Made by a program: the position numbers and the translations under genes. The notes below the pieces were generated by a model. It saw nothing but the letters and a program-made list of their open reading frames with translations, was not told where the DNA came from and ran no database searches. From the NCBI RefSeq assembly GCF_037975245.1, contig NC_092576.1, forward strand, positions 9,503,501 to 9,567,500: 64,000 nt of DNA, in the 5' to 3' direction. Below are positions 12,294 to 25,200 of this stretch, piece after piece (the first letter of the stretch is position 1; the number at the start of each line of letters is the position of its first letter). Source of the stretch: Apostichopus japonicus. Lineage: Eukaryota > Echinodermata > Holothuroidea > Aspidochirotida > Stichopodidae.

Positions 12294-12945
12294 AAAAGTC
12301 AAGTGACAGTGTGACTTGTTTAAGAACACTTGTTGTTTCATTTTGTACGGTCTGCAAATGAATGGTCTAGTCCTCACCAGCCACTGAGATATGTGTTTGG
12401 AAAATGGCTTGTAAACCTATAGAGAGCGTGGTGGCCAATTGGCTGTAGACGTCGGACACTCGGACTTGTGATCCAAGGATTGCTGGTTCGATTCCTGCCT
12501 ATTTCCATTATGTTGTGTCCTTCCAGGGCAAGATGCTTTATCTCACTTGCCTCTCTCCACCCAGGGGTTAAATGGGTTCCTGTGAGGTAACTTGTCATTG
12601 GGCGCAGTATATAACTGCTGTCGACTGGAGGGATTGTCTCTGGGACAGGTTATCATTGACCAGGGGTAATATAACGTCAGTAAAGCGCTTTGAGACCTAT
12701 CGCTGGTATAAAGGGCTACATAAAAAGCAAATATTATTATTATTTAACCTAATTTGCAGCTGGTCATGAACAGAAAAGTCAACTTACCTGTACAGTGTAA
12801 CTTGTTTAGAACACTTTATTTTTCATTTTGCACCTGCAAATAAATGGTCTAGCCCACACCAGCCACTGAGATCTACGTGTTTGTAACTAAGTTGTAGCTG
12901 GTCTTGAACACAAAAGTCAACTTAAAGTTTAATTTGTTTTAGATA
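12294..12945. repeat. Tandem repeat of about 138 bp, three units, one split by a SINE
   Basis: Units begin at AAAAGTCAA near 12294, 12773 and 12911. Units 1 and 2 share the order CTTGTTTA-GAACACTT, TTTCATTTTG, AATGGTCTAG and CCAGCCACTGAGAT. Subtracting the SINE at 12421-12745 brings the first period close to the second. The third unit is partial. Confidence 0.8.
12421..12745 (+). mobile_element. tRNA-derived SINE, full length
   Basis: Starts with a tRNA-like head: A-box-like TGGCCAATTGG and a consensus B box GGTTCGATTCC 60 bp later, as expected for a polymerase III internal promoter. A body follows, then a 3' part with AAGCGCTTTGAGACC and an (ATT)n tail. It is flanked by AACCTA (12414-12419 and 12746-12751), a plausible target duplication. 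The 3' half is found reversed and 5'-truncated at 38402-38581, showing it is a family. The tail style resembles L2/CR1-mobilised SINEs. Confidence 0.85.
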
Positions 12946-15900
12946 GCGTTGTGAGGTAGTGAAAATTTCACACAACCGGTAGTGTTGCAACATGAAATCC
13001 GGTATCGTAACTACAGTACTACCAGGACTTTCCTCAACATTTCACCTATGGCTCAAAGCACTTAGTTTCGAGACTGTCAATGTCATACATTCAATGGCAT
13101 AGCCTAGGCCAACTACAGTACTCTTACACTCCCGGTTATCAAAATAGACAGATATCCAAATAACACGCCATATTAGGGCCTTAAATTTACAGTTTCAAAA
13201 AAGAAAAGCACAAACCTTGGAAGAAAGAACCCCACACCATCCTTCATTAACTCTCCACATACGATATTAGACTAACATGTTCGCAGTTTGATGAAACCTG
13301 TAATCCGTACACAAACAGAATTGGGGATTCCCAACTATTCCATGATGTTGGAATCGGGCAACCCTTCAAAAAGTTCAAAAGTTCACACTGAAAAGTTTTC
13401 AACTATCAACAAGTCACCACGTGTTTGGAAGTTCAGACAAAAAGAATGTAACATAGGGGCTATGTAAATACAGGTTTATAAACATGTATGAGAATAGTAC
13501 AAAATTATTTATATCGTTAATCGGCTGGTGTTTTCTCCAGAAAATATACTTTCAATAAGTACAATACAGTATATCCATCTTTCGTACTAGAAGTTCTTAA
13601 AAATTAAACAAGTAGCCAAAGATAAATATAAATGACATCATGGAACCCTCCACCATAATAAACGAATCCATTCCATTATGCATACTGTCCTGCACTGTGT
13701 GTACCAGTGCAGTACCGTACCCTAGGCTATAATAATATACAGTCCCAGGCGACAATGGGTTTCAGTTGGATATACTCCCTACGTCTTTGGCTCAAAATTT
13801 ATGACATCATTATAATTATTATCTAAAAATGTTCTGAAATACATGTGGTAAGCTTTTGTATATATGGAGAAATTTCGCAGTCATCGTATGAAGGAAAAAT
13901 AAATAAGGAAAATTTCAGAATAACTTTGAGGTCCCGCAACATGCTAAGCCCAAGTAACGTTTGATATTTTGTGTAGCCTGTAGGTCCAAATTACTACGTG
14001 AAAAGTTGATTTGTTAGGTCTAGGCAAGGTCTAGGTCTAGGCAAGTACGAAAACTGATCAGTTTGTTTTACAAACTAAGAACACAGACACCAAAAATAAC
14101 GTCTTTTCTTTATTTCAAATAGTAACACGTAGTTATTTTTATTATGTCTTAAGGATTTCGGAGCAAGGGGCTTGGCTAGGTAAAAGAGTTTTAATTAGCA
14201 TCCTCTTGTCTTTGTACACATATCCTACTGGAAATACTCGCTTTTCCTTGGAACTCACACTCGCCACTGATCTAGTCGTTACCAGAAAGTCAAACTAAAA
14301 CAAAACTGTAAGCAAACAGCTTAAATCCACTAAAGAGCCTGTGTAAGAGAATGTGTAAATAGTAAGAGGGCCTCCTACTGTACTTGACCAGAAAGTTACG
14401 ACCTTCGTTATCAGTTTTCATGGTTTGTATGAATGTATATATTTCGTGCCAGACACCCGTTTCATTTTTTGGACTTTGGAAGAGCTGCTGAGAATAGTCC
14501 AGAAACTGTCTGAATTGTAATACGTGAGTTAAAGTTTAATGACTATTAAAGTACAGTATTACGAATATATCCCCCCAAAATACCTACTGTGGTCACCCTT
14601 TACGCTGAACATATTCTGTCACACACTGCATGTGGAGTTGTACAAGTTCATACTCATGCAATATACAGTAGTAACATAGAAATTACACTAATTACTGTCA
14701 CATTTAATACCATTTTTAATTCATTTAATTAAATTGCACTGTCTACATGTGCTCATACCAATGTTAAAGCAAAATTTGATTTAATTTTGCCAATTTGCAG
14801 ACTATCATGCTGAACATGGTACTCACAGACTATATACTGTACATTAATGTAGCCTACAAGTCTACAAGCTCTCCTACAGTATCGCACCGTGCCATAGTTC
14901 TTTCCGCTAAATAAGCCTCAATCAAGAAACCTCCAATTAATTACCCAATGACGGAGAAGAGGAAACTATTGATCAACCTCCCATGGCCTTAGGGCAATCT
15001 AGTTACATTAACCTGTAGTTAATTTAAGGGAAACAATGACTCGTTTGAAAAGGATCTAATTAGAATCAAATCTGTAAATTATTTGAGGTAATTAAGTACT
15101 GTATTAATGTACAGTATGTATAGTGATGTTAGTTTAGTTGTAGTATTTCATAAGATATTTAATAGTATATTTACTACATAGCTAGGATATGTATAGGCTT
15201 GTAAATTTTCATTGAGTTCAATTAAATTCTTCAGTGTCAATTAGTGTTTAAGTCATGGCAGTCTAAAACAATTATTACCCTTGATTGTTTACAGATTGAT
15301 CGATCAATATTGAGTCTATAGAAAGCAATTTGCATTAATTGTTTCTTCATATACTTGAGGATGGTGCACAGGAATGACATGTACAGTACAGTAGAGCCAT
15401 ATATCAAAATGGGATAAACCATATGTATCTCTTAGGTTTGAAAAGTGAGATACCACAACCTTGGGGATGGGTCTAATGTCAACCCTCGCCCCCCCCCCTA
15501 TCCCATAGCTACAGTACTGTATATACTTTATCAGCATTTCACCTGTGAAAAATTTTGTGAGGTGTCCACCTCTCTATTCACCAACATAATATTACCAACA
15601 TCGCCTGCCTTGCTGTTTTATGAGTAACACTTGAACATGAATTATATAACATTGTTGAAGTAATCTCTTGGTTTCAAGTTCAAATCCATATGCTGCCTGT
15701 ACACTAGTACTTGTTGGAAATTTTCTAACTCATTGGAAGCTAAGTTGGCTTGTAACCATGGTTACCAAATAAAAATATATATATATACTGTATTTCTAAT
15801 CTTATCATCTTCAATATCTTACAAGTCTAGATGACAGATCACAGAAAACTTCTATTTACAGTAAAACCTTCCAAAAACAGCTAGTATAACCCCAAGGCCA

Positions 15901-16284
15901 TCTAAAATAAGGGTACAGTATATTATGAAAGCATTGACTATTCTTTCCCAAGTTCAGTTATTCTTATACAATTTGTTTAACCTCATTGCCATGAATCACA
16001 CACACACACACATAGACAGACTGAGTCTAAACAATGGGGGCATAGTTTAGCGTGGATCCCTGTCTGTCAAATTTACAATAATCAGAGTAAGTACTATACC
16101 ACCACACCCTATCATAACAGAATGCAGAAGTCAACTATGCAGTATTTACAGCACTACAGGGACGGCAGCAGGGTAACTAGCTTGTTGTACACAGTCTATA
16201 TGTAGGATGTTCATGTACACAACAATCAACTTTGCAATGATAATTATAGAGTGACAAATTTATAAAAATTTCAGACTCTTAAGA
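12946..16284. other. Spacer without a recognisable gene
   Basis: AT-rich with TACAGTA words. TAATTA-rich sequence at 14.93-15.08 kb could be regulatory, but nothing in it is diagnostic. Confidence 0.45.
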
Positions 16285-16692
16285 CAGTGGCCGAGCGTCC
16301 ATACAGTCAGGGGGGCGGATGCCTCCCCCCCCCCTGACGGACTCAAATGGACTGCTGGCGCCCTTTTCAGCTTTTTATCACTTTTGACTTTAGACTTTTT
16401 TTATTGCGCTCTCATCTACTATTTGACATTTGTCACATTTTGTTGGTGTAATTTTCTGACAAAATGCTCAAACGGCAGTCTTTAATTTATCAGCTATATA
16501 TTCATCATTTATCTGCAAATTACCAAGGCCCGGCAATGGTCATTTCCGGCGATCTACAGTAGGGAGTATCTTTACTCAAAAAATTTCTGTACGCTCCGCG
16601 CCAACCTGTGGTGGCGCTCCGCTTAGTGTCAAAAGCGCCCCTACAGACCATTCTCGCCCGCCCCTCGACCAATACCCCTAGCTCCGCCACTG
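16285..16692. mobile_element. hAT-like MITE, 408 bp
   Basis: Ends are CAGTGGCCGAGCG and the complement of CAGTGGCGGAGCTAGGGG, the classic hAT terminus. The flanks are TCTTAAGA (16277-16284) and TCTCACGA (16693-16700), an 8-bp duplication with two mismatches. The interior carries GC-rich CGCTCCGCGCCAACC and GTGGCGCTCCGCT blocks also found at 60.1, 62.5 and 63.7 kb. No transposase frame. Confidence 0.8.
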
Positions 16693-16978
16693 TCTCACGA
16701 CATAGGTAATGTCAATGTATGTACATTGCTCTGTGGATTTTGTGAGACCACAGATTAAGAGAAGATTGGATTTCATGATCCATGGTTTGAACAGATTTCA
16801 CGACTAGATACAAAATTGTGAGGATCCAGGTAACTGAAACATACTGTAGGCAAGCAAACCATTCCTGACTTCACCCATGCCTACATGGAATAACGGACAT
16901 CCACTATATTGCTTGGCAGAACGCTATATGTATGCAAATTGGGCGATTAACTTGTCACTGAATGCAAACTGTGTAAAA

Positions 16979-17180
16979 AGGCACTGTACAGCACTCTTTG
17001 TACCCTGAAACCATACAGTGGTATCTATTATTATAAGTGACAAAATTCAGAATCTTTCAGAGATCAAGTTTAAAAATGCACTGTACAGCACAATTGTTTT
17101 TGTATCAGGACTAAAACCATACAATCTGAGTATCTTTTATAATTGAGACAAAATTCACAGCTTTTCAAAACTGCTTAGGT
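16979..17180. repeat. 98-bp tandem duplication
   Basis: GCACTGTACAGCA recurs at about 16981 and 17079, with the following CCATACA, GTATCT and ACAAAATTCA blocks in the same order. Confidence 0.65.
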
Positions 17181-19030
17181 ACGCAAAAAAAAAAATTAAA
17201 CAGTAAAGTAAGTCGACAATGGCGTTCAACTGTGCAATTCTGTAAATCTATGAAATCTGCAAATTTGTGCAAAATTCCAGTAAATTGTGGGGAAAATAGT
17301 CCATAGGCAGGAAAGCATGAAAATCCAGATCAATTTTTTTCGATCAATGTTTTAACTCACTAAAATGCCACACTAGACAAAATTTTAACAACTTAAATTT
17401 AAGCAGTTAAGACGACCTTATAGCAGTGGGCACACAGAAACTTCCATCGTGAACATTTCTGTAATAATATATAGATTATGTAGCAAAGCACGTGTTGACA
17501 GTAAATTACCATTGTGTCCATACGCAGAACTTCCAGTACAATTTATATATTTAAGGTGAATAAGATTAGAGAACGTGTAAACACACAACATACTACAGTA
17601 AATATTACAGCTATACTAAAGCATCCATTGCATGCATTCTTGCTCCAGATCAGGCTCCATTGTTTGGAATATCATGTATGCTTTTCGGCTCATTTCTTGT
17701 TTAATTTAAGCTAACAATAAGTGGGCTGAAACCTCAAACTCTACCCACACGTGTATGTGTACAATGTAATCATAATCATTATCATATATACCCGTACAAA
17801 AGCATCTTCAAATATTAACACTAAATATATATGTTATGTCACAGATATTATACAGGACTTAGAATCGAATCTTATGTACACATAGTATTTCACATACAGT
17901 ACCATAGGCCGCATATAACACTTAAACTGTACTGTAATGTACTGTCTTAACACAAACAGCACACGTGTGTGTGATACACACACATGTATACACTGTACAA
18001 TATATAGCTATATATACTGTACTACTGCATACAGTGAAATGAAATGCCTTGATTCCAGACTTACTTACCAGACTTATTATCTATAAGCGGGAGGATTGGG
18101 CCTTATCAATATATACAGTATATATATACATGTTCTTTTGTAAATTAATTTGCTTTCTTTGTAAAGAGCCTTGAGCAGTCAGTGACTTTTGTCTACTGAT
18201 TTGGCACTATATAAATCTCATTAATTATTATTATTATTATTATTACATGTATGAAGCATTTTACTGAAGAGTGAAGACACCTTTTTAACTTTATTTCAAC
18301 ACACGCATCGCCACAGAGAAAATATGCTGGAATACCCGCCAACATTCACCAGCTTACAGTCAGATAAATCTTTAAGATCATTAGTAACACCCCCCCCCCA
18401 TATATCTCCCTCCCCCCACCCAATAACATACTGTTTAATGTATGTTCAAACCTCCAAACACAATTTTCACACATTGAGAAAATTCACTAAATTTGTAACA
18501 ACATACATATCCTGAGTGACTGAATTATACAGTAAAGTGAAAGAAGTCAGGCCCAACTAAGAGAAAACTTTGCAAACCATCAACTTTTCAAGAGCACTCT
18601 GAAGTTTGCAAACCTTGCAATTAAACTAGTTTACATGTACCCCAAAAAATGTACATCAGATTACATACCATTGTGGCTGTGCCAATGTTATGGTCCGGTG
18701 TCATATAGATTCCTTTCAACATTACAATAGAAACACAATAAGTATACCAAGCACGTACAGATATCTTGTCATACATGTAAGCCTCGCCAAATCAAGTAGA
18801 CGTCCTTACACTTGCCAGGGTGGTCAGCGGTCATCTAACCGCAAAAAGGAATCGTGGGGAAGACAACGTCACGGTATTTTAGGTATATATCGTGCGTTCG
18901 ACTTGTGTGGTAATATTCAGATTAATAGCCAATAGTAATAGGAAATGATACAGGTCGGGTCATCATACCAAACGCCTACCATGGAAGTATAATTCAGCGA
19001 AATACTTCCATCTACTTTTACTTTCTACAC
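17181..19030. other. Spacer without a recognisable gene
   Basis: Contains a SINE/LINE-type 3' tail at 18.2 kb and AT-rich TACAGTA-bearing sequence. No supported exon. Confidence 0.45.
18165..18246 (+). mobile_element. SINE or LINE 3' tail fragment
   Basis: AGAGCCTTGAGCAGTCAGTG, then GGCACTATATAAAT and an ATT-repeat tail. This is the common 3' end shared by L2/CR1-like LINEs and their SINEs, distinct from the 12.4 kb family. The 5' part is not identifiable. Confidence 0.6.
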
Positions 19031-20330
19031 TTAAAACAATACTGTGCTATACTGTACTGTCCTACTGTACCACTACTGCAGTGCATTGAACTGTATTGTA
19101 TTGGATGCTACCACTGTACTATACTGTACTTTACTACCAAGTGTTGTACTGTACTGTAATGCACTGTACTGTACTGTAATTTACTCTAATGTACTGTAAT
19201 GTACTATCACTGCACTGTACTGTACTGCCATTGCAATGCACTATAGTGTAATGCACTGTACTGTATTGTACTGTAATGTACTATCACTGCACTGTACTGT
19301 ACTGCCATTGCGATGCACTATACTGTAATGCACTGTACTGTACTGCAATGCACTGTATTGTACTGTAATGTACTATCACTGCACTGTACTGTACTGCCAT
19401 TGCAATGCACTATACTGTAATGCACTGTACTGTACTGCAATGCACTGTATTGTACTGTAATGTACTATCACTGCACTGTACTGTACTGTACTGCCATTGC
19501 AATGCACTATACTGTAATGCACTGTACTGTACTGCAATGCACTGTATTGTACTGTAATGTACTATCACTGCACTGTACTGTACTGTACTGCCATTGCAAT
19601 GCACTATACTGTAATGCACTGTACTGTACTGCAATGCACTGTATTGTACTGTACTGTAATGTACTATCACTGCACTGTACTGTACTGCCATTGCAATGCA
19701 CTATACTGTACTGTACTGCAATGCACTGTATTGTACTGTAATGTACTACAGTATCACTGCACTGTACTGTACTGCCATTGCAATTCACTATACTGTACTG
19801 TAATGCACTGTACTGTAATGTACTATCACTGTACTGTACCAGTAATGTTATTAGTGAAAAAAAGTTTGCGTCCCAGGGACGCAAGCCCCCGAAAAATTTT
19901 GCGTCAATTCGTAACAATCCTGTGTACTGTAATGCACTGTATTGTACTGTAATGTACTATCACTGTACTGTACTGTATTGTACTGTAATGTACTATCACT
20001 GCACTGTAATGTACTACCACTGCAATGCACTATACTGTAATGCACTGTACTGTAATGCACTGTGATGTAATGTACTACCACTGCAATGCACTATATTGTA
20101 CTGCACTACCACTGTACTGTTCTATACTGTACAGTATTATACAGTACTGTTATGTAATATAGAGTGCTGTACAGTACAGTATTAAACTGTACTACTGTAC
20201 TGTAGAGTTGCACTGTACTGTACAGTGCATTATTTAAACTGATTATTGTACTGTAGAGTTGTACTTTACTATACAGTAGCCTATTGATATGCATCGTACT
20301 TTAATGCTATACTGTACTACTGTAGCTGTT
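19031..20330. repeat. CTGTA-based higher-order tandem array
   Basis: Built from ACTGTACTGTAATGCACTG-type words. Between about 19.2 and 19.8 kb it forms longer units of about 92-97 bp, each containing CCATTGCAATGCACTATACTG and GTACTATCACTGCACTG. The array is interrupted at about 19840-19922 by unrelated sequence and degrades after 20.1 kb. Many long open frames on both strands here arise from the repeat composition and are not genes. Confidence 0.95.
19840..19922. other. Non-repeat insertion with a perfect palindrome inside the CTGTA array
   Basis: About 83 bp unlike the array. It contains a 9-bp perfect inverted repeat, TTGCGTCCC-A-GGGACGCAA (19866-19884), and another TTGCGTC shortly after. 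It may be a solo end or footprint of a DNA transposon; no target duplication could be defined in the repetitive flank. Confidence 0.5.
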
Positions 20331-21436
20331 CACAGTCTATAAATATTAAATACTGTACTGTATGTATCCAGTGCTCACAGGAGATTACTGTAAATGTATT
20401 GTTCTCATATTGTGTACATCACTCTTGAGGTCTTTAATTGTTTTTCACTCATTTACATAAACAACAATCATATACAAAACCCAACTTCCATGATCTTTGT
20501 ATTGTCAACAATCTATTTCAGTGGTAATTTCCTCATTTTCTAATGACAACTAAGAGGAGAATCCATTATTGATCTTAATTACTGTACTGTACTCCTACAG
20601 TACTGTACATTCTCAACAGTCACACTCATGGCTAATTTTGTGGTTTTCCAGTTCTGAGCACACATTATTCACGTATGACTACATTTCTCTCACGCTTCAA
20701 TCATGATCACTGGTTAATTAATATTACTTAAATTCACAAGGCACGTTCCTTGAAATAATAAGAAAGTCATTTGAATTCCCTTTTTCTCTGAAAAAGATGT
20801 CAGGTGCAATTTTGGTTTCATTTTCCATTCTAGTTACTTTCATTTTCTTAACTTTCCCTATTTCTCTCTTGTTTTTACTTTCAAGCTTCATTTTGGTAGA
20901 TTTTAAAGTGGCAAACATTCAACCTGTATCTAATAGTTCCTACTGTATGTACATAATCAGTAAAGAAATCATCTTAAAACAACAATCTGATAAAACTGAA
21001 AGTAATTTATATGCCCAAAGTTCACAGTACAAAGAGAGTTGTAAACAAACATACGCTTTGAATACATACAGTACATGTACAGTACTACATTTATACCATA
21101 TATTGTATTGTAGTGCAAGTATAGCAGTTCTCTGGTACTGTCATGTTTCATGGAAGAGAAGGGCACTGCAGGGCGAAATGTTTCAACGGAATACATTTCT
21201 CTGAAAACAGGACTTACTGTAGGGTTCATGTGGCAAAAGCTCTGATGTTAAATATTAAGGGCAGATTTAATAGATACACTAGCATTTTACAATACTTAAT
21301 GAAGTTTTGTTTTGTATGTTTTTATTTACTGGACATACAGCTCACATGTGTGTGTAAAGTATTTAAATATGACTTAAACACGTTTATGAAGTAAAACTTA
21401 CACCAGGGACATTAGGAGGCAAAGGATCCAATATGT
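20331..21436. other. Spacer without a recognisable gene
   Basis: AT-rich. The open frame at 20797-21204 is hydrophobic low-complexity with no family signature, and I do not support it as a gene. Confidence 0.4.
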
Positions 21437-21605
21437 GGCCTCTAGCAAGAGTGGGTGGGAGACAATGTGTGGCCTCTAGGAAGGGTGGGAGGGGGAAAAT
21501 ATTTGGCCTCTAGGAAGGGTGGGTGGGGGACAATATGTGGCCTCTAGGAAGGATGGGTGGGGGACAATATGTGGCTTCTGAGAAGGGTTGGTGGGGGACA
21601 ATATT
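21437..21605. repeat. 34-bp G-rich minisatellite, five units
   Basis: GGCCTCTAGGAAGGGTGGGT-type units start at 21437, 21471, 21505, 21539 and 21573, an exact 34-bp spacing. Each unit ends GGGGACAATATGT or a close variant. Confidence 0.95.
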
Positions 21606-21764
21606 TTACAACTGAGTACATTCAAACTGCCGGTGTGCTTTTCAATTTTCAGCCAATTGAAACCATCTCCATTTCTTACTGGAATCTCGAGCGCTGTTGT
21701 TGGATTCTTAATTCATTTGCTGTAGCAAGGCTGTACTGTAATTTATTTATCTGATAAGGCATGT

Positions 21765-22205
21765 TTGTCAAAATGCCACACAAAATACCCAAATTGCCAC
21801 ACAAAAAATTCAAATTACCTAATGAAACATACTTGAACTTACAAAAAACTTACTATGTACACAAGATATACACAAATTACTATACAAAATACCCTAATTG
21901 CTACACAAAATATCAAAATTGCTATATAAAATATCCAACTTACTATGTACACAAGATATATACTGTACCCAAATTGGTATACAAAATATGCAAAAAGCAA
22001 AATACTATACAAAATATCCAAATTGCTACATAAAATATCCCACTTACTATGTACACAAAATATATATACTGTACCCAACTTGCTATACAATATTCCCGAT
22101 TTTGCTGCACAAAATACTCAAATTACTACTACACAAAATACCCAAATTACTACACAAAATACCCAAATTTCTACTACACAAAATATCCAAAGGACTGTAC
22201 ACACA
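21765..22205. repeat. Degenerate repeat of about 20 bp (ACACAAAATACCCAAATT)
   Basis: Many imperfect copies of CTACACAAAATACCCAAATT, interspersed with a longer TACTATGTACACAAGATATA block that recurs three times. Overlapping open frames in several registers are a consequence of the repeat. Confidence 0.9.
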
Positions 22206-22209
22206 ATTC

Positions 22210-25200
22210 AAAATGGCACATGGCTATTCTCTCACAGTAGTTATAGGGGTATTCTGATGCACTGAACATTAGATCATGAGTCCATTAACTTCCACACATT
22301 GCAATGCAACACACAGTAATGGCCATTGTCCAGGGTTCAATATTCACTGTACAACTGCAATGAAATATGTACATTATTGTGCAGTACATTTTGGTTTGAA
22401 GAATCAACATATTTACTATTTATGCACTGTAGGGTTTAAACTAAACCAGACAGAACTTACTGATTATACTGGCATGCAGTACTTGAGGATAACAAAAAAG
22501 CGACAAAAATACCTCTTTTCTGAGCTTGGTCTGTTCTTCATCTGGTCTCTTAACACAAAACACATGTTACAAGTGAAAGGTCAATTTCACACTCTGTGAG
22601 ACTTGACTCAATACTAGATCCCTTCAAATTCTTTCCCTTGATTTCCCTTTTCATTTGAACTTGCTGTTTATTGTTTATTAGGATTGTTACCAGTTCACCT
22701 CAATTGGCCTTGTATTTGATTTTTATTCTTCTTCTCCTTCTTCTTCAAAGTGAATTGTAATCCCAGTGTTGATTGGATAGCCTCTGAAGGTGTTTAAACA
22801 CTGCACAGACATTTGGTTGTTGTGTGTTCTTGGCTGAAAACATCACTGATATTTTGGAACTGTCGAGTACTTAGTTTTAACTGTATCTAACACAGGTCTG
22901 GTTCACAGCATGTTAACACATGTATAAAGCTTGCTGTACATACACAGTACCTTCATCTAGTTTACAACGGCAAAATTTTGCATTAATTCGAGAGCTGGGT
23001 ACAAATTAAACTTTAACAGACTTACAATACCCCTGGGTGAAAATTTTACAACATGAATATATTCATTAACATCAGTCATGTACAGTGAGCCACTGCACTA
23101 ACCAGATTCAAGTTAAAGTATATACTTTGCCAAGCAAAAAAATTGGATGAAAGAATGGGTGAGAACACATGTATACAGAATGTTGAATTCTAAATGTAAC
23201 TCTAGACCATAAGTAGATAAATTTGGAAGGAGAAGAGAGCAGGCCAGGTTCCAGAAGTGAGATTAGGGGCTGATGAGCATATAATATCTGGTATAATGGG
23301 TGTTTGCTCCTTAAGACTCATACAGACATACAGTATGGAAATTAATCCCAAACATGTATACTTGCCCAATATGAACGAATATTGACAAAGATACCGATAC
23401 AGATTGAATTACCGACTGATGCTAAAGTATTTCAGATCAAGTTGCAAATTTCACCATTATAATTAATATTTGAAATTTTAAATATTACTTTACTTCAACA
23501 ACCTGTTTTCACTACAGTGGTTGTTTGGTAACATACACCATTTGTTTATACTTATTTGCTCTCTTTTCTTACTGAAGCGGAAACATGAACTTGAACCTGA
23601 CACTATTGTATACATAGTGATAATATGAAATTACACCGATGGGCGAGAACTCACAACAGTTTAATTGCCTAAACAGGAAATGTAATATCTAATAACTCTT
23701 GTTAAATTTCTCTACTCTATTTCTATTAAGAGGGGAGGGGGCAGAGGGGGGAGGCACAGGGGTTGGAGAGGGGTGTCTATTTTAAAACTTTCTTCATCAC
23801 AAGTATGATTAGAATGTAAGAACAGAGGTTGAATTTGATTCTCTTAACTGAAACACTGTTCTTACAATGCCCTGAAATATGTATGTCCATGCTGTCCCCC
23901 CCCCCACCCCACCCCCTCCACCCTTCCCCTCAACACAGTAACCATGTAACAAGAACAACACAACTTGTTTCCTACCAACCAAGCCACTCTTCCCTTAAAC
24001 TTATCCAATGTCAACTAATGAACACATTAGGGAAAGTCGGTTTACCTAAATTAATAAGACAAACTAGTTGCATGCTTGTACTGCAGTTACAATTTAAATG
24101 TCTGCTACACATTAACTCATGTACAGTAGTAAACATGTAATTTTGCAACAACTACAACAATTTGTAACAATTACTGCACAATGCCACCTACTGTACCTAG
24201 TAACTCCCTGTACACTTACTGTATCAAAACCAGAATACTTGGTATTGAAGTCTGCGTTGAACCGTCATGAACACTCGAATAGGATTTCAAATTCAACTTC
24301 CATTGGTTTCCTAACCCTTGGGATTCACATGTACAGAAAACCACTTGCAGATAACAAATGAGTAATGACAAACTAGCAAAGTTATATTCTTCTTTTAAGA
24401 GCTCATGAAATCCTTGAAAATATTCTGTTTTAGTCAACTAAACACTTCAACTTCCCTAAAAACCGAACATGCAAAACGAAACAAAATGACAAAAATCCAT
24501 ACACACTTACTGTACAATGTAAACTTGCCTGACATTAAGTAGCAGGTTGCCAAAAGGACCTCACATACTTTCACTTTTAAATGACCTTCTGTAGCGCCCT
24601 CATATTGTGTTGTGTTTACAAACGTAGCTCCCTGTTATTTCCGTCGTTACTTTGCTTAGAATTTCTGTTACGTCATATGTTTTGTTAGGGTTCGTGCCAG
24701 GGACGTTTCTGGGATTGGGCTAGGTTCTCTATTGAGTGACACTTGCATTTTCAGTTTTGATGAAACAACTCAAACAATTTGTGTGTGTCGGTTTGGTCAA
24801 CCAGTAAACTTTATATTAATTATTTTGCTGTATTGCAAATTGTTTACGTTTAAGCAAGACCTACAGCGGCCTTTTAGGGCTCTAGATAGGGTGGGAATTT
24901 TGGCTGGGGGTTCCCTTTACCAAGTTAAATGTTATTGCAGGGGTTCTGGGCCACTTCTGTACGGGTGGTATGGTTGAGGAAATCCAGGCAGTTGTGTCCC
25001 AGTTCTTTCTGTTGGTTTGGTAGGGGGCAATAGATTTCAGTGAAGGGATTAGGCAGGTTTTCCAGGGTTTTGGAGGCCTGCTGCCATAGAGTTTGTTTTA
25101 TTACAGGTTGAAAGTACTGCCTCCAAAGATCATGTTGTCTCTTATCACCTGTGTGTATGTTTTAGGAAGATGCTAATGATGTCCTGATGAGAGTTTGGTC

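Noticed and set aside
19410..20294. Long overlapping open frames on both strands in the CTGTA array
   Set aside because: Repeat words lacking stops in several frames explain them; the peptides are cyclic Tyr/Cys/Ser/Val strings with no domain.
20797..21204. A 135-codon membrane protein
   Set aside because: The hydrophobic stretch comes from T-rich sequence; no family signature or splice context was seen.
24590..24980. Solo LTR starting TGTAGCGCCC
   Set aside because: The start looks LTR-like, but I could not find a matching end, a target duplication or a second LTR.
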